Positions 33,420 to 43,058 are shown, counted from the first letter of the stretch. The stretch: 64,000 nt of DNA from an uncultured Actinomycetes bacterium (GCA_937926105.1 CALANS010000162.1:1-64000); one strand, 5' to 3'. Notes: generated from the letters alone by a model not told the origin. Numbers and translations: made by a program.

Positions 33420-34657
33420 CGGGGCGGCACGAGCTCCTCGTTCCGGGAGATGGAAGGCGCGTGTCGGTGGCCGGGCGCAATGGGCGGGCAACCACCCAGG
33501 GAAGCACCGCGCTGACACGGTTGCGGTGGCGTCATGAAGCTGCGGTTCTGAAGGCGATCGCGACCCCAGGCGGTTCGACGCGCGCGCAGATCGGCGCCGA
33601 CACGGGTCTGTCCCGCACCACCCTGCATGCCATCATCTCCCGGCTCATCGGCGCCGGAGCGGTGATCGAACAGCGGACCGCCCAGCCCGAATCGTCGATG
33701 GGGCGACCTACCTCGCACCTTTTGATCAATCCCGTCGGCGGGCATTACCTCGGTGTCGACATGGGTCGCCGGGACGTCTGGTTCGCGGTGGCGAACTGTG
33801 CCTTCACCATTGTCGGCACCACATGTGTGCCGCTGCCGAAGCACCGTGATCGTGCCGCGCGGGCCGCCGCAATTGCCGACATGGCCAGTGAATTCCTTGC
33901 CTCTCAAGGGCTACCAGCGACTGGCATCCGTGGCATTGGTCTCGGTGTGACGGGACCGACCAGGGATGATCAGGTCCGGGCGGCGCCAGTGCCCCCCAGC
34001 GACGAGGCCACGCCGGTCGAGGCCGCCGCCTTGGTCGCGGCGCTCGATGCGCCGATCGCGGTCGGCAACAACAGCCGACTCGCGGCCCTCGGCGAGCTGA
34101 CCTGGGGGGTCGCCAATGGATACACCGACGTCGTGTACCTGCGCGTCGGCGCAGGTATCGGTGGTGGGGTCATCCTCGGTGGCACGCTGCTTACCGGCCG
34201 ACGGGGGGCGGCCGGCGAGATCGGGCATGTGACGGTCGATGCCGACGGCCCGCGCTGCTACTGCGGCAGCCGTGGGTGCCTGGAAACCTACGCGAGCGAA
34301 CCGGCAGTGCTGCGGCAGGCCGGCGCACGCGGGCTCGCCGTGCGGGACGCCGCCGCTCTGGTGGCGGCCGCCGCCGGCGGCAGCGCCGATGCCAGGGATC
34401 TGTTGACCGTGGCAGGACGACAGATCGGTGCCGTGCTCGCCGGAATCAGCGCGGTGATCGACCCCGAGCTGTTCGTCATCGACGGCCAGTTCGTCCGCGG
34501 GGACACCTCGCTGGTTCGCAGCGCGGCCCGCACATTGCGGGAGTACTCGGTGCGTGCGGCTGACCCCGCGCCGCGGGTGCAGGCCGCCGCGTTGGGGCCA
34601 GAATGCGGTGCGCTCGGTGCGATCGCGTCCATCGCACAGCAGCAGTATCTGATCTGA
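33416..34657 (+). CDS. ROK-family transcriptional regulator (NagC/XylR-like)
   Basis: 413 residues. An N-terminal winged helix (TRAQIGADTGLSRTTLHAII) is followed by a ROK sugar-kinase-like domain with RVGAGIGGGVILGGTLL, GEIGHVTVD and the zinc motif CYCGSRGCLE. ROK repressors release DNA when they bind a sugar or sugar phosphate. As the last coupled gene of the ABC-oxidoreductase operon it probably regulates that operon. Confidence 0.87.
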   Translation: MTGRHELLVPGDGRRVSVAGRNGRATTQGSTALTRLRWRHEAAVLKAIATPGGSTRAQIGADTGLSRTTLHAIISRLIGAGAVIEQRTAQPESSMGRPTSHLLINPVGGHYLGVDMGRRDVWFAVANCAFTIVGTTCVPLPKHRDRAARAAAIADMASEFLASQGLPATGIRGIGLGVTGPTRDDQVRAAPVPPSDEATPVEAAALVAALDAPIAVGNNSRLAALGELTWGVANGYTDVVYLRVGAGIGGGVILGGTLLTGRRGAAGEIGHVTVDADGPRCYCGSRGCLETYASEPAVLRQAGARGLAVRDAAALVAAAAGGSADARDLLTVAGRQIGAVLAGISAVIDPELFVIDGQFVRGDTSLVRSAARTLREYSVRAADPAPRVQAAALGPECGALGAIASIAQQQYLI

Positions 34658-34700
34658 GGATCGACGTGGGTTCAGTAGCAGGCACGGCAGAGAGGTCGAT

Positions 34701-36191
34701 GTGGCACACCGCAACGTGCTGTTCTTGATGACAGACCAACATCGTCTCGATACGTTGGGCTCGTACGGAAACGCGCACGCGCATACCCCGAATCTCGACG
34801 CATTGGCTGCGCGGGGCACGCGCTTCAGCCATGGATTCACGCCTACCGCCATCTGCACCCCCGCGCGGGCGAGCCTGCTGACCGGCCAGGCGCCATTCCG
34901 GCATCGACTGCTGGCCAACTCCGAGTGGAATATCGGCTATCGCACCGAACTGCCGCTGGACACGCCCACCTACGGCGCCGAACTGCGGCGCGCCGGCTAC
35001 CACGTTGGTCATGTTGGCAAGTGGCATGTCGGGGAGGCGCAGGGGCCCGACAGCTTCGGATTCGACGGCCTGAACATCCCGGGCGCCATCAACCCGGTAC
35101 TGCATCCGGCGTACCAGGAGTACCTGCAAAAGCACGATCTGCCGCCGGTGCGCATCACCGACCGGGTGCACGGCACGTTGCCCGGTGGCCGGCGCGGCCA
35201 CCTGATCGCCGCCCGCTTGCAGCAGCCGGTGGAGGCGACCTTCGAGCATTTCCTCGCCGACGAGGCGATCGGGATGCTGCGCCGGTACGCGGGGTCGGAT
35301 CGGCCGTTCAGCATCGATCTGCACTTCTTCGGGCCGCACCTGCCGTACCTGATTCCGGATGAGTACTTCGATCTCATCGATCCGGCGGATGTGTGCATCC
35401 CCAACAGCTTCCACGAGACCTTCGAGGGAAAGCCGAGGATCCAGCAGAACTACTCCACCTACTGGGCCTCCGACTCGTTCACGCGCGATCAGTGGCGCAA
35501 GCTGATTGCGGTGTACTGGGGATATGTCGCCCTGATCGACTACGAGATCGGGCGGGTTCTGGCGGTGCTGGAGGAACTCGGCCTGGCCACGTCGACGGCG
35601 GTGTTCTTCACCGCCGACCACGGAGAGTTCACCGGATCCCATCGGCTCAACGACAAGGGCCCTGCGATGTACGATGATATCTATCGCGTCCCGTGCATCG
35701 TCGCGCTGCCCGACGAGGGGCCGAGGGTCCGCGACGAGTTCGTCACCCTGCCGGACCTCACCGCGGCGATCCTGGACTGGGCGGGCGTGGACACCATGAT
35801 CGCCGTGGACGGCCGAAGCGTGCTGCCATTGGTCCGTGGCGATGAAGTGCCCGACTGGCGCTCGGATCTGGTGGCCGAGTTCCACGGGCATCACTTCCAC
35901 TACCAACAACGCATGCTGCGCACCCGCACACACAAGTTGGTGGTCTCGCCCGAATCGATCAACGAGCTGTATGACCTGGATGCCGATCCGGATGAGTTGG
36001 TCAACACCTATCAGGTGCCGCTGATGGACGGTGTCAGGCGACAGATGTGTCGGCGGCTCTACGCGGCGTTGGTCGAGCGCGGCGACCTGGTGTTCGCCAG
36101 ATGGATGGCGGCGACGATCGACATGGATGTACCGGTGGTCGGCGGATCGCGCAGTGACTACGACCGGATCGACGCCGCGGCCGACGGCTGA
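34701..36191 (+). CDS. type I (formylglycine-dependent) sulfatase
   Basis: 496 residues from GTG 34701 with an AGAGAGG ribosome site. The signature CTPARASLLTG begins at Cys52, the residue converted to formylglycine by a maturation enzyme. Metal-site segments include LFLMTDQHRLD at the N-terminus and FTADHGEFTGSHRLNDKGP. No signal peptide, so it should be cytosolic and act on an imported sulfate ester (or phosphonate ester) rather than on polymer outside. It is 43 bp after the ROK gene, probably in the same operon. Confidence 0.9.
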   Translation: MAHRNVLFLMTDQHRLDTLGSYGNAHAHTPNLDALAARGTRFSHGFTPTAICTPARASLLTGQAPFRHRLLANSEWNIGYRTELPLDTPTYGAELRRAGYHVGHVGKWHVGEAQGPDSFGFDGLNIPGAINPVLHPAYQEYLQKHDLPPVRITDRVHGTLPGGRRGHLIAARLQQPVEATFEHFLADEAIGMLRRYAGSDRPFSIDLHFFGPHLPYLIPDEYFDLIDPADVCIPNSFHETFEGKPRIQQNYSTYWASDSFTRDQWRKLIAVYWGYVALIDYEIGRVLAVLEELGLATSTAVFFTADHGEFTGSHRLNDKGPAMYDDIYRVPCIVALPDEGPRVRDEFVTLPDLTAAILDWAGVDTMIAVDGRSVLPLVRGDEVPDWRSDLVAEFHGHHFHYQQRMLRTRTHKLVVSPESINELYDLDADPDELVNTYQVPLMDGVRRQMCRRLYAALVERGDLVFARWMAATIDMDVPVVGGSRSDYDRIDAAADG

Positions 36192-36333
36192 TCGGCCCGG
36201 CCACCACAGGAGCGCGTAGCGATCCGCGAGGGGCCCGTCACGCGCTATCGGCCAGCCTGGACTCCGGCGCCGTCCAAGACGACATCATGCCGGCGTGGGC
36301 CGGGGGAGTGCTCCCGCTCGACCTACCCGCCGT

Positions 36334-37242
36334 TCAGGTCGTGGACGGCCGATCGACGCTAGTCAGTCTCCGATCCTCATACATTTGCCAGAACAGCAGC
36401 CACGGGTCCAGCAGCACTTCGGTGCCCTCGTCGATCACGCGAAACACAAAGTGGCTGTGTTCGACGGCGTCGATGTACGCACCGGCCGATTCGGCGTAGG
36501 CGGTGCCCGCGGCGATGGGCCGGTCTTGCGGCACGATCAGCCGGATCAGATGGTGAGACTGCAGCACCCAGTCTGCCCCGTTGCCCCAGTGGTGCACGCC
36601 CCGCCACCGATTGTTGTTGTCTCCACGTTCGAAGCTGTTGAACATCTCGTGCTCGTCAATCGAGATCGGCGCCCAGAGGCGCGTCCCGGCGGGATGGTTG
36701 ATGTCCAGGCCGTTGTGCGCTTCGCGGCCGCAGAACGGCCCCATCCAGGTGTCTTCGCCGCGATAGCAGTATTCCGGCCGGAGCCCGCCGGCTGGCAGCG
36801 GGCACCACGGGTGAAGCAGCACGGGGCAGATCCGGTTCCGCGCATCCCAGAGCGCGATTCTCAACGCTCGGCGCGGGAAGCACGCGGCCACCTCGTCCGT
36901 GCCGCCGTGCGTGTCGCCGAGGAACTGCGACAGGTCGCCTGCGGTATCCAGCCACAGCCGCATCCCGAACAGCGAGTAGGGCGCAGCGAAGTTCTGCTGC
37001 GACGGGATCGTTCGCACCAGTTCGACGCGGTGCCCGTCGATCTCCAGCACGCAGGCAATCCGGTACTTCAGGATGCCGTTGTCTTCGCCGTCCCACACCC
37101 GGCCTCGGCTCTCGACCTCGGCGCTCGCGTCCACAACCACGATGGTGCGCACCTGCCCATCGGACAGGGTGAAGCGCAGCCGATCGCCGACATCGAGTTC
37201 CAGCGCCGTCAGCGTGTCCTTGGCGAGGCGTTCAACATCCAT
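36334..37242 (-). CDS. uncharacterised protein with M23-type metallopeptidase fold
   Basis: 302 residues without signal peptide or membrane helix. The C-terminal half carries LytM/M23 zinc-site marks: H176 and D180 in AHNGLDINHPAGTRLWAPI, a His pair at 230-231, and HSH at 262-264 (EHSHFVFRV). M23 enzymes normally cut peptidoglycan outside the cell. A cytosolic copy as the last gene of a MalEFG-type sugar transport operon is odd. It may be a non-peptidase user of the fold acting on the imported glycan; the N-terminal half is not recognised. Confidence 0.65.
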   Translation of the reverse strand: MDVERLAKDTLTALELDVGDRLRFTLSDGQVRTIVVVDASAEVESRGRVWDGEDNGILKYRIACVLEIDGHRVELVRTIPSQQNFAAPYSLFGMRLWLDTAGDLSQFLGDTHGGTDEVAACFPRRALRIALWDARNRICPVLLHPWCPLPAGGLRPEYCYRGEDTWMGPFCGREAHNGLDINHPAGTRLWAPISIDEHEMFNSFERGDNNNRWRGVHHWGNGADWVLQSHHLIRLIVPQDRPIAAGTAYAESAGAYIDAVEHSHFVFRVIDEGTEVLLDPWLLFWQMYEDRRLTSVDRPSTT

Positions 37243-37314
37243 GGCTATCTCCGTCGCACCTGTCGGTGTCTGTGGCTGGGTCGGGCGAATCGTACGGGGT
37301 GCCGCGGTGGCGGA

Positions 37315-38178
37315 TCAGGCCTTGAGTCCACCGGCGGTCAGACCGGCGATCACGTGCTTCTGAGCGAACAGGAACACGATCAACACGGGCAGCACCGACA
37401 GGGTCGTGCCGGCCATCTGCACGTTCCACAGCGGGCCGCCGTAAGGATCGGTGAAGTGTGTCAGGGCCACCGGCACCGTCAGCAGATTGACGTCCCGGAT
37501 ATACACCAGCGGCTCGAGGAACTGGTTCCAGCTATACCAACACGAAATCACCACCACCGACGCCAGCGATGGGCGTACCAGCGGCAGGAAGATCTGCAGC
37601 ATGGTCCGTAGCCGAGTGGCGCCGTCAATGGTGGCAGCTTCGCCGAACTCGGCGGGCAGCGTGAGGAAGGCCTGTCGCATGATGAACGTGGCTATCGGCG
37701 TGGTCGTCAGCACTGCCGTGAACACGATCAGCGGCCACAGCGTGTTCATCCAGCCCAGCTTGGAGGCGAACAGGAACAGCGGAACGATCGTCGCCTCGGG
37801 CGGCAGGAAGATGCCGGACAGCAGGATGATGAACAGCAGTGAGGACGCGATCGGTCGCACCTTGGCCAGAGCGTAGCCGGCCGGAACCGAGAGCAGCACC
37901 GTGAGGACGCAGACGGCGGCCATCACGACGATGGAGTTGCCGAACTGTCGCAGGAACGGCTGCAGTTGGAATATCTTGGCGTAATTGTCCCATCGGAACA
38001 CGCTGGGGATGACGGTGGGTGGGTATAGCAGAATCTCGTTGATCGACTTGAGCGATCCGCTGACCATCCACAGGATCGGGCCCACGAACAACAGCGACAC
38101 CACGGTCAGGAGAAGGTAGTTCGCGCTCCGTTTCGCGGTCCGCGAGGCGCCGCCGCTACTCAGACTCATGGTAGACAA
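37315..38178 (-). CDS. carbohydrate ABC permease, MalG-like
   Basis: 287 residues with six helices, the EAA loop GEAATIDGATRLRTMLQIFLP and the C-terminal HVIAGLTAGGLKA typical of MalG-type proteins. Its start overlaps the end of the MalF-like gene. With the MalF partner and the binding protein it forms a sugar importer; no dedicated ATPase is present, as is usual when a shared MsiK-type ATPase is used. Confidence 0.92.
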   Translation of the reverse strand: MSTMSLSSGGASRTAKRSANYLLLTVVSLLFVGPILWMVSGSLKSINEILLYPPTVIPSVFRWDNYAKIFQLQPFLRQFGNSIVVMAAVCVLTVLLSVPAGYALAKVRPIASSLLFIILLSGIFLPPEATIVPLFLFASKLGWMNTLWPLIVFTAVLTTTPIATFIMRQAFLTLPAEFGEAATIDGATRLRTMLQIFLPLVRPSLASVVVISCWYSWNQFLEPLVYIRDVNLLTVPVALTHFTDPYGGPLWNVQMAGTTLSVLPVLIVFLFAQKHVIAGLTAGGLKA

Positions 38179-39124
38179 ATCGCTTTCGCAGTTGCCAGAT
38201 GATGCCGGTCAGGGCCAGGACGGCGACGAAGAGGATGACAGCGAGAGCGCTGGCGTAGCCGATGTCGTTGAGCTCGAATGCTTGTTGGTAGATCGCAAAG
38301 GACAGCACCGAACTCTCGATGCCTGGGCCTCCGTCCGTCAGCAGTAGCACGATCTCGAACACCTTGAACGAGCCCGTCACCATCAGCATGAACACCATGA
38401 GGATCGTCGGGGATATCTGTGGAACGACGACATGTCGGAATCGGGACCAGGCACCCGCTCCGTCGATGCGAGCGGCCTCGATCAGCTCGTTCGGCACGGC
38501 TTGCAGGGCGGCAAGGATGATGATGACGTTGACACCGACGTTCTTGGTCATCTGGATCACTGCGAAGATCACCAGCGTCAAGGGGCCGCCGCGCAGCCAT
38601 GGGTAGGGCCCGAGCCCGAAGATGTCGAACGCCGCGTCGAGCGCTCCCTTCGGCTGGACGATGAAGTGCCACACCAGCGCCCATGCAACCATCGTCACCA
38701 GCGCAGGTATGAAGATGGCCGAGCGGAAGATGTTGATCCCAGGGATCTTCTGGTTCAACATGACGGCGAGAGCGACGGCGACGACCGTTCCCAGCACGCT
38801 CAGGACCAGCACGAACAGCGCCGTATTGGGAAAGATCGTCCGCATGTCCGGGTCGTGCAGGATCCGTGCATAGTTGTCCAGCCCGACGAACGTCTGTTTC
38901 TGCGACAGCGCGTTGATCGAATGCAGGCTCAGCCAGAAGACCCAGACGAGCGCCGTGCCGCCGACGGCCACAAAACCCAGGATTCCGGGCGCCAGCAGCG
39001 TGTAGCCGAACAGATTGCGGCCCGCATCGCGCGGTGATCGGCCACGGCCGCCGCGGCGCCGTGGCGACCGCATCCCCTGGGATGCGGTCGCCACTTCGCC
39101 GGTCGTGGTATTCATCGAGTGCAT
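38156..39124 (-). CDS. carbohydrate ABC permease, MalF-like
   Basis: 322 residues, six helices, with EAA loop ELIEAARIDGAGAWSRFRHV and a preceding basic N-terminus. It starts directly after the stop of the binding protein gene (zero-base spacing) and overlaps the MalG-like gene by about 23 bp. Confidence 0.92.
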   Translation of the reverse strand: MHSMNTTTGEVATASQGMRSPRRRGGRGRSPRDAGRNLFGYTLLAPGILGFVAVGGTALVWVFWLSLHSINALSQKQTFVGLDNYARILHDPDMRTIFPNTALFVLVLSVLGTVVAVALAVMLNQKIPGINIFRSAIFIPALVTMVAWALVWHFIVQPKGALDAAFDIFGLGPYPWLRGGPLTLVIFAVIQMTKNVGVNVIIILAALQAVPNELIEAARIDGAGAWSRFRHVVVPQISPTILMVFMLMVTGSFKVFEIVLLLTDGGPGIESSVLSFAIYQQAFELNDIGYASALAVILFVAVLALTGIIWQLRKRFVYHESE

Positions 39125-40471
39125 TTACTTCAGTAGTGGCTGGATCTCGTCACAAACGGATTTCATGGCCTCGGTCATGGTGACGTCCTTCTGCCACACG
39201 TACTTGTCCAGCGCCCGGTTCAGCGCGTCGGCCACCTTGGCGTCGTCCACCGCGACCGGGGAGATCCGCCCCGTCTTGGTGGTGGCATCCACGATAGGCT
39301 GCACCATATCTTCGGTGAGCACCTCCGAGTTGCCGGCCAGAATCTTGGCCGTGAGCAGGCTCTTCCGGGTGGGCGGATAGCGGGTTGCCATGGTCTCGGC
39401 GTTCTGCTTGTTGGTCAGGAACGCGGCGAACTCAGTGGCCAGCTTCTGGTGCTTGCCCGCCGCGAGCACCACGATGGACGCCTGGCCGAGTGCCTGCGCG
39501 TCGCCGGCCGGGCCGCTGGGCGTCGGGACGATGTCGTAGCCGAAGGTGGCATCGGCGAGCTGGCTCATGCTGCCCAGGAACGCCGTCGTGGCGCCGGCCT
39601 GGCCGCCCCAGAAGTCGATCTTCTGGCCAGGCAGTGGTGCCGATCCATCCGTGTACACCATGTCGTGGTAGAGCTGAATGGCCTTGACGAACTCCGGACT
39701 ATCCGCCGTGCACTTCGTCGCGTCATCGTTCCACGGAGACGCCCCATAGGCGAACAGGATGGGGAGCAGGCGCGTCCAGTTCTGGTACTCGAAGTCGTTG
39801 AGCACGTAGCCGGTGACGTTCAGCTTGTCGTGCAGTTCTTTGGAGATCTGCCGGAAGGAGTCCCAGGTCCAGTTGCCCTCGGCAATGAGGTCGCCCGGGC
39901 TCTTGACGCCGGCCTTCTGGTACAGATCCTTGTTGTAGGCCATGACCAGCGCGCCGGTGGAGAACGGCACGCCGTAGAGGGCGTCGCCCACGGTCCAGTG
40001 CTGCTGGAGCCTGGGGATCAGGTCACCGAAGTCGTAGCCCTTGGTCGCCTTGAGCGCCGGTTCCAGGTTGACGAGGGCATCGTTGTGGATGTACTCGAGG
40101 CTCTTCTCGACCGGCAGCCAGGACAGGTCGGGCGGATTCCCGGCCTGGATCCCGGTGGTGATCACGGTGTCGAGCTGATCCAGGGTGATGCTGTCGAACT
40201 TCACCGCCGATACCGCCGGCTGCTGCTTGGTGAACTCCTTCCCGATGTCGTCGAACATGGCCAGGGCCCCCGGGTCGGCCGTCCACACCGTCATGTGGAG
40301 CTCGACCTTCGAGCCGGCGGAGCCTGAGCCGCCACCGGCGCTCGTGCTGTTACCGGCGTCGGCCGAGCCGGACGGCGTGCCGGAGCCGCCGCCCGACGAA
40401 CAGGCCGCCATGGTGGTGAGCATGGTGGCGGCTATGACGCCCGCCACCATGCGGGGTCTGGTTCTGCGCAA
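39125..40471 (-). CDS. extracellular sugar-binding lipoprotein (family 1 SBP)
   Basis: 448 residues from a TTG at 40471 placed 6 nt after AGGAGG; the longer frame to 40972 runs through the promoter of the opposite gene. The signal peptide ends in lipobox TTMAACSSG, then a Gly/Ser linker and a MalE-type body (for example LHMTVWTADPGALAMFDDIG, GVPFSTGALVMAYNKDLYQKAG split over two regions). It captures sugar for the MalF/MalG permeases. The divergent promoter region with the 40694 gene probably responds to the LacI regulator at 42042. Confidence 0.88.
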   Translation of the reverse strand: MRRTRPRMVAGVIAATMLTTMAACSSGGGSGTPSGSADAGNSTSAGGGSGSAGSKVELHMTVWTADPGALAMFDDIGKEFTKQQPAVSAVKFDSITLDQLDTVITTGIQAGNPPDLSWLPVEKSLEYIHNDALVNLEPALKATKGYDFGDLIPRLQQHWTVGDALYGVPFSTGALVMAYNKDLYQKAGVKSPGDLIAEGNWTWDSFRQISKELHDKLNVTGYVLNDFEYQNWTRLLPILFAYGASPWNDDATKCTADSPEFVKAIQLYHDMVYTDGSAPLPGQKIDFWGGQAGATTAFLGSMSQLADATFGYDIVPTPSGPAGDAQALGQASIVVLAAGKHQKLATEFAAFLTNKQNAETMATRYPPTRKSLLTAKILAGNSEVLTEDMVQPIVDATTKTGRISPVAVDDAKVADALNRALDKYVWQKDVTMTEAMKSVCDEIQPLLK

Positions 40472-40582
40472 GATCGTCCTCCTGGCTAACCGTGAGCACA
40501 GCGACCGTACTGTGCCGCTCGGGGGATATAGTGTTACGTTATACCAAGAAAAGCAAGACCAAATTTTGTCGAGCGTTTCGCC

Positions 40583-40610
40583 TTGACAACGCGAGAGACG
40601 GCGGTAACGA
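40583..40610 (+). promoter_or_regulatory. promoter of the 40694-44595 operon
   Basis: TTGACA (40583-40588), a 16-bp spacer, then TAACGA (40605-40610). This is a near-consensus sigma-70 site. It makes the apparent TTG start at 40583 part of the promoter rather than a codon. An imperfect dyad near 40527-40545 with a central CG may be a LacI site but is weak. Confidence 0.65.
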
Positions 40611-40693
40611 TCCCGAGTCTGGGTGATGTTCACTCTGCCTCCCTCTCGTCCGCGCCGAGGGATGTGTTCAATCGATTTACCAGGGACGGGAGC

Positions 40694-41623
40694 ATGGACA
40701 AGGTCATCAGCTATGAGCGCCAGTTGGGCCGGTTCAACCCGCTGGCCAACGTCATCACCTTCGACGACTTCGACAGGGGGTTCAACGGATGGATGGACCT
40801 CACGCCCAATTACGTCTATGACGACTACGAGTCGTTCCCATCGGTCGTCGACCTGTCCAGTTGGGCGCCCTCGATGCTCAGTTCCGCGTCGATGCGGTTC
40901 GCGGCCTCGCACGGGTCCATGGAGGGCACCTACTCGCTCAAATTGACCACGGCGCCGAACGCGGCTCCGCATACCGAGCCCCCCGCGCCCGGTTCCATGG
41001 GGGTCGCCCTCAAGCGGCTATCCCGGTTCGGTGATCCGCGGCTGATCCAGATCGAGACGTGGTATGCCTACACGCCCGCGCAGGACCGCGAGGGTCACGG
41101 CGAGGAGGACATCCGCGCCTTTGGCTTCTACTTCGACATCCAGGACACCGAGTACCGCTACATGCCAGGTGTGCGCTACGTGAACTCGCTGGATGGGACG
41201 CTCGTCAAGCGATGGCAGTACTGGAAGCTGGGCGACGGGGTCCCCCCGGAGCAGTGGAGCTTCGGGGTGGAGAACGCCTGGTGCCAGCCGGGGATCGACA
41301 ATCTCTGGTACGGCCGGCGATACGAGGACGGCTCGGCCGATGGATACCAGTGGGTGCCCGGCGGTGACCAGGACCTGCTGTACAACGAGAGCCCGGACAA
41401 GATCAACTGGCTCTACCTGCGCCTAACGGTCGACGTCCAGTCACGGCAGTACGTCGAACTGCAGAGTATGGACCAGGTCTTCGACCTGCGCGGCATAGCG
41501 CCGACGTTGGCGCCCAAGTACCGGGCGATCGACAACCTGATCAACCCGATTTTCTACGTCGAGACGGATACCGACCGTTCGGTGAACCTGTTCCTCGACT
41601 CCGTTGTGTACTCGACCGAGTGA
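40694..41623 (+). CDS. uncharacterised protein of sugar-utilisation operon
   Basis: 309 residues from ATG 40694 (MDKVISYERQLGRFNPLANV); the promoter at 40583-40610 excludes the longest frame, and GTG 40664 is an alternative. Rich in Trp, Tyr and Asp, no signal peptide, beta-rich: FNGWMDLTPNYVYDDYES, then TYSLKLTT, IQIETWYAYTP, FYFDIQDTEYRYMPGVRY. The pattern suggests a jelly-roll or concanavalin-like glycan-binding or lyase fold, but I do not recognise the family. It is the first gene of the LacI operon. Confidence 0.7.
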   Translation: MDKVISYERQLGRFNPLANVITFDDFDRGFNGWMDLTPNYVYDDYESFPSVVDLSSWAPSMLSSASMRFAASHGSMEGTYSLKLTTAPNAAPHTEPPAPGSMGVALKRLSRFGDPRLIQIETWYAYTPAQDREGHGEEDIRAFGFYFDIQDTEYRYMPGVRYVNSLDGTLVKRWQYWKLGDGVPPEQWSFGVENAWCQPGIDNLWYGRRYEDGSADGYQWVPGGDQDLLYNESPDKINWLYLRLTVDVQSRQYVELQSMDQVFDLRGIAPTLAPKYRAIDNLINPIFYVETDTDRSVNLFLDSVVYSTE

Positions 41624-41656
41624 CGGCTCGCCGTCCACCACCGAAGGTGCTCCATC

Positions 41657-41983
41657 GTGCAGACCACCCACACATCCGTCATCGCCCGCCGCATGCGGAT
41701 CAGCGCCGACTTCGCCACCCTGCCGCACGAGGCGGGCTGGGCCACCGAGGCGGTCTTCTTCACCCAGGCCGAAGGGGATCACCCGGCCCTGACCGTGACT
41801 GCCCAGATCTCACCGGACGGGATCAACTGGTTGCCCCGGGGCGAGGCGCAGATACTCGACGAGGGTGTGTCGATGGTGGCGAATTCGCTGACGGTCTTCG
41901 GCAACTGGGTGCGCATCGCGATCAGCGGCGCCAGCCAGGACAGGGAGGCGCGAGTGCTCGTCCACCTGACGCTCAAGGGATAA
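41657..41983 (+). CDS. small beta-rich protein, unknown
   Basis: 108 residues from GTG 41657 with GAAGGTG upstream. Alternating hydrophobic pattern (ALTVTAQISPDGINWLPRG, WVRIAISGASQDREARVLVH) indicates an all-beta sandwich of the kind seen in carbohydrate-binding modules. No signal peptide. It lies 33 bp after the previous gene and likely works with it. Confidence 0.65.
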   Translation: MQTTHTSVIARRMRISADFATLPHEAGWATEAVFFTQAEGDHPALTVTAQISPDGINWLPRGEAQILDEGVSMVANSLTVFGNWVRIAISGASQDREARVLVHLTLKG

Positions 41984-42041
41984 TCACGCTCGCCGGAGCA
42001 CGTCGTGACGCGGCGCTTGGTACTACGGCATCGAGGAGACG

Positions 42042-43058
42042 ATGAGCTCGGAAGCCAGGAAGACCCCACGTCTGGTGGACGTGGCCAGGTTGGCCGGTGT
42101 CTCGGCCAGCCTGGTCTCGCGGGTGCTGAATGGCGATCCGACGTTGCGTACCCGAGACGAGACTCGCGCACAGGTCATCTCCGCGGCCCGGATGCTCGAC
42201 TATGTTCCGGACGTCGCCGCGCGGGCCCTGCGCAACGCCCAGACCGGTCTGTTGGGGTTCGCGCTGCACCACGTCAACGACCCCATCTATGCCGAGATGG
42301 TCGACTGCGCCCAGGCCGAGGCGACCAAGCGCGGCTATTCGATCATCCTGATGAACACGGCCGAACTGGCCGAGCGCGGTGACCATTTTCGCGCCATCGT
42401 TCAGGGCCACCGCGTCGACGGCCTGCTGATCCAGAGCGGCTTCGGTCGGGGCGAGGAGGCGCTCGCCGAGATTGCGCGTTCCATACCGTCCGTCGTCTTC
42501 GGGGGGGCGGTCGAGGGCATTCGGACGGTTCGACTGGACGACGGGGCGGCCGCGCGGATGGCCACCGACCATCTCGTTCGGTCCGGGCATACGGCCATCG
42601 CCTTCGTAGGGGCCGACGGTGCGTCCTCGGCGCGACGCTACGACGGCTACTTCCGGGCGCTGTCGGCTGCCGGGCTGCCGGCATTGCCATCGGTCGATGG
42701 CGGGTGGACGTCGGACGAGGCACACGACGCGACGCTGCGACTGTTGGCGTCTGGAACGCCCGTCACCGGCATCGTCGTGGTGACGACGACTACCGCGCTG
42801 GGAGTGCATTCGGGAATCGTGGCGGCCGGCCGGCGAATCCCGGATGACGTCTCGCTGGTGAGCGTGCACGACACCTGGTTCGCTCGCCACCTCAATCCGG
42901 CACTGACCGCCGTCTCCCTACCCATGGACCGGGTGGGAACGCTCGGCGTCTCGATGCTGATCGAGCAGATCCGCGAACGGTCGGATGGCGAGTTCGTGGT
43001 CACCGATCCGGCACCGACGCTCATCGTCCGAGACTCCACTGCGGTTCGGACGCCGTGA
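42042..43058 (+). CDS. LacI-family transcriptional regulator
   Basis: 338 residues. The N-terminal LacI HTH is LVDVARLAGVSASLVSRVLN, with the hinge helix in AARALRNAQT. The periplasmic-binding-like ligand domain has SPIRR-type VDGLLIQSGFGRG and TAVSLPMDRVGTLGV. It probably represses the divergent MalEFG operon and its own operon until the sugar binds. Confidence 0.92.
   Translation: MSSEARKTPRLVDVARLAGVSASLVSRVLNGDPTLRTRDETRAQVISAARMLDYVPDVAARALRNAQTGLLGFALHHVNDPIYAEMVDCAQAEATKRGYSIILMNTAELAERGDHFRAIVQGHRVDGLLIQSGFGRGEEALAEIARSIPSVVFGGAVEGIRTVRLDDGAAARMATDHLVRSGHTAIAFVGADGASSARRYDGYFRALSAAGLPALPSVDGGWTSDEAHDATLRLLASGTPVTGIVVVTTTTALGVHSGIVAAGRRIPDDVSLVSVHDTWFARHLNPALTAVSLPMDRVGTLGVSMLIEQIRERSDGEFVVTDPAPTLIVRDSTAVRTP

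Noticed and set aside
40527..40545. LacI-type operator between the divergent sugar operons
   Set aside because: The dyad around the central CG matches at only about half its positions; kept as a weak possibility, not a feature.
40472..40972. N-terminal extension of the sugar-binding lipoprotein
   Set aside because: It would run through the divergent promoter; the TTG at 40471 has an AGGAGG site and leads straight into a signal peptide.
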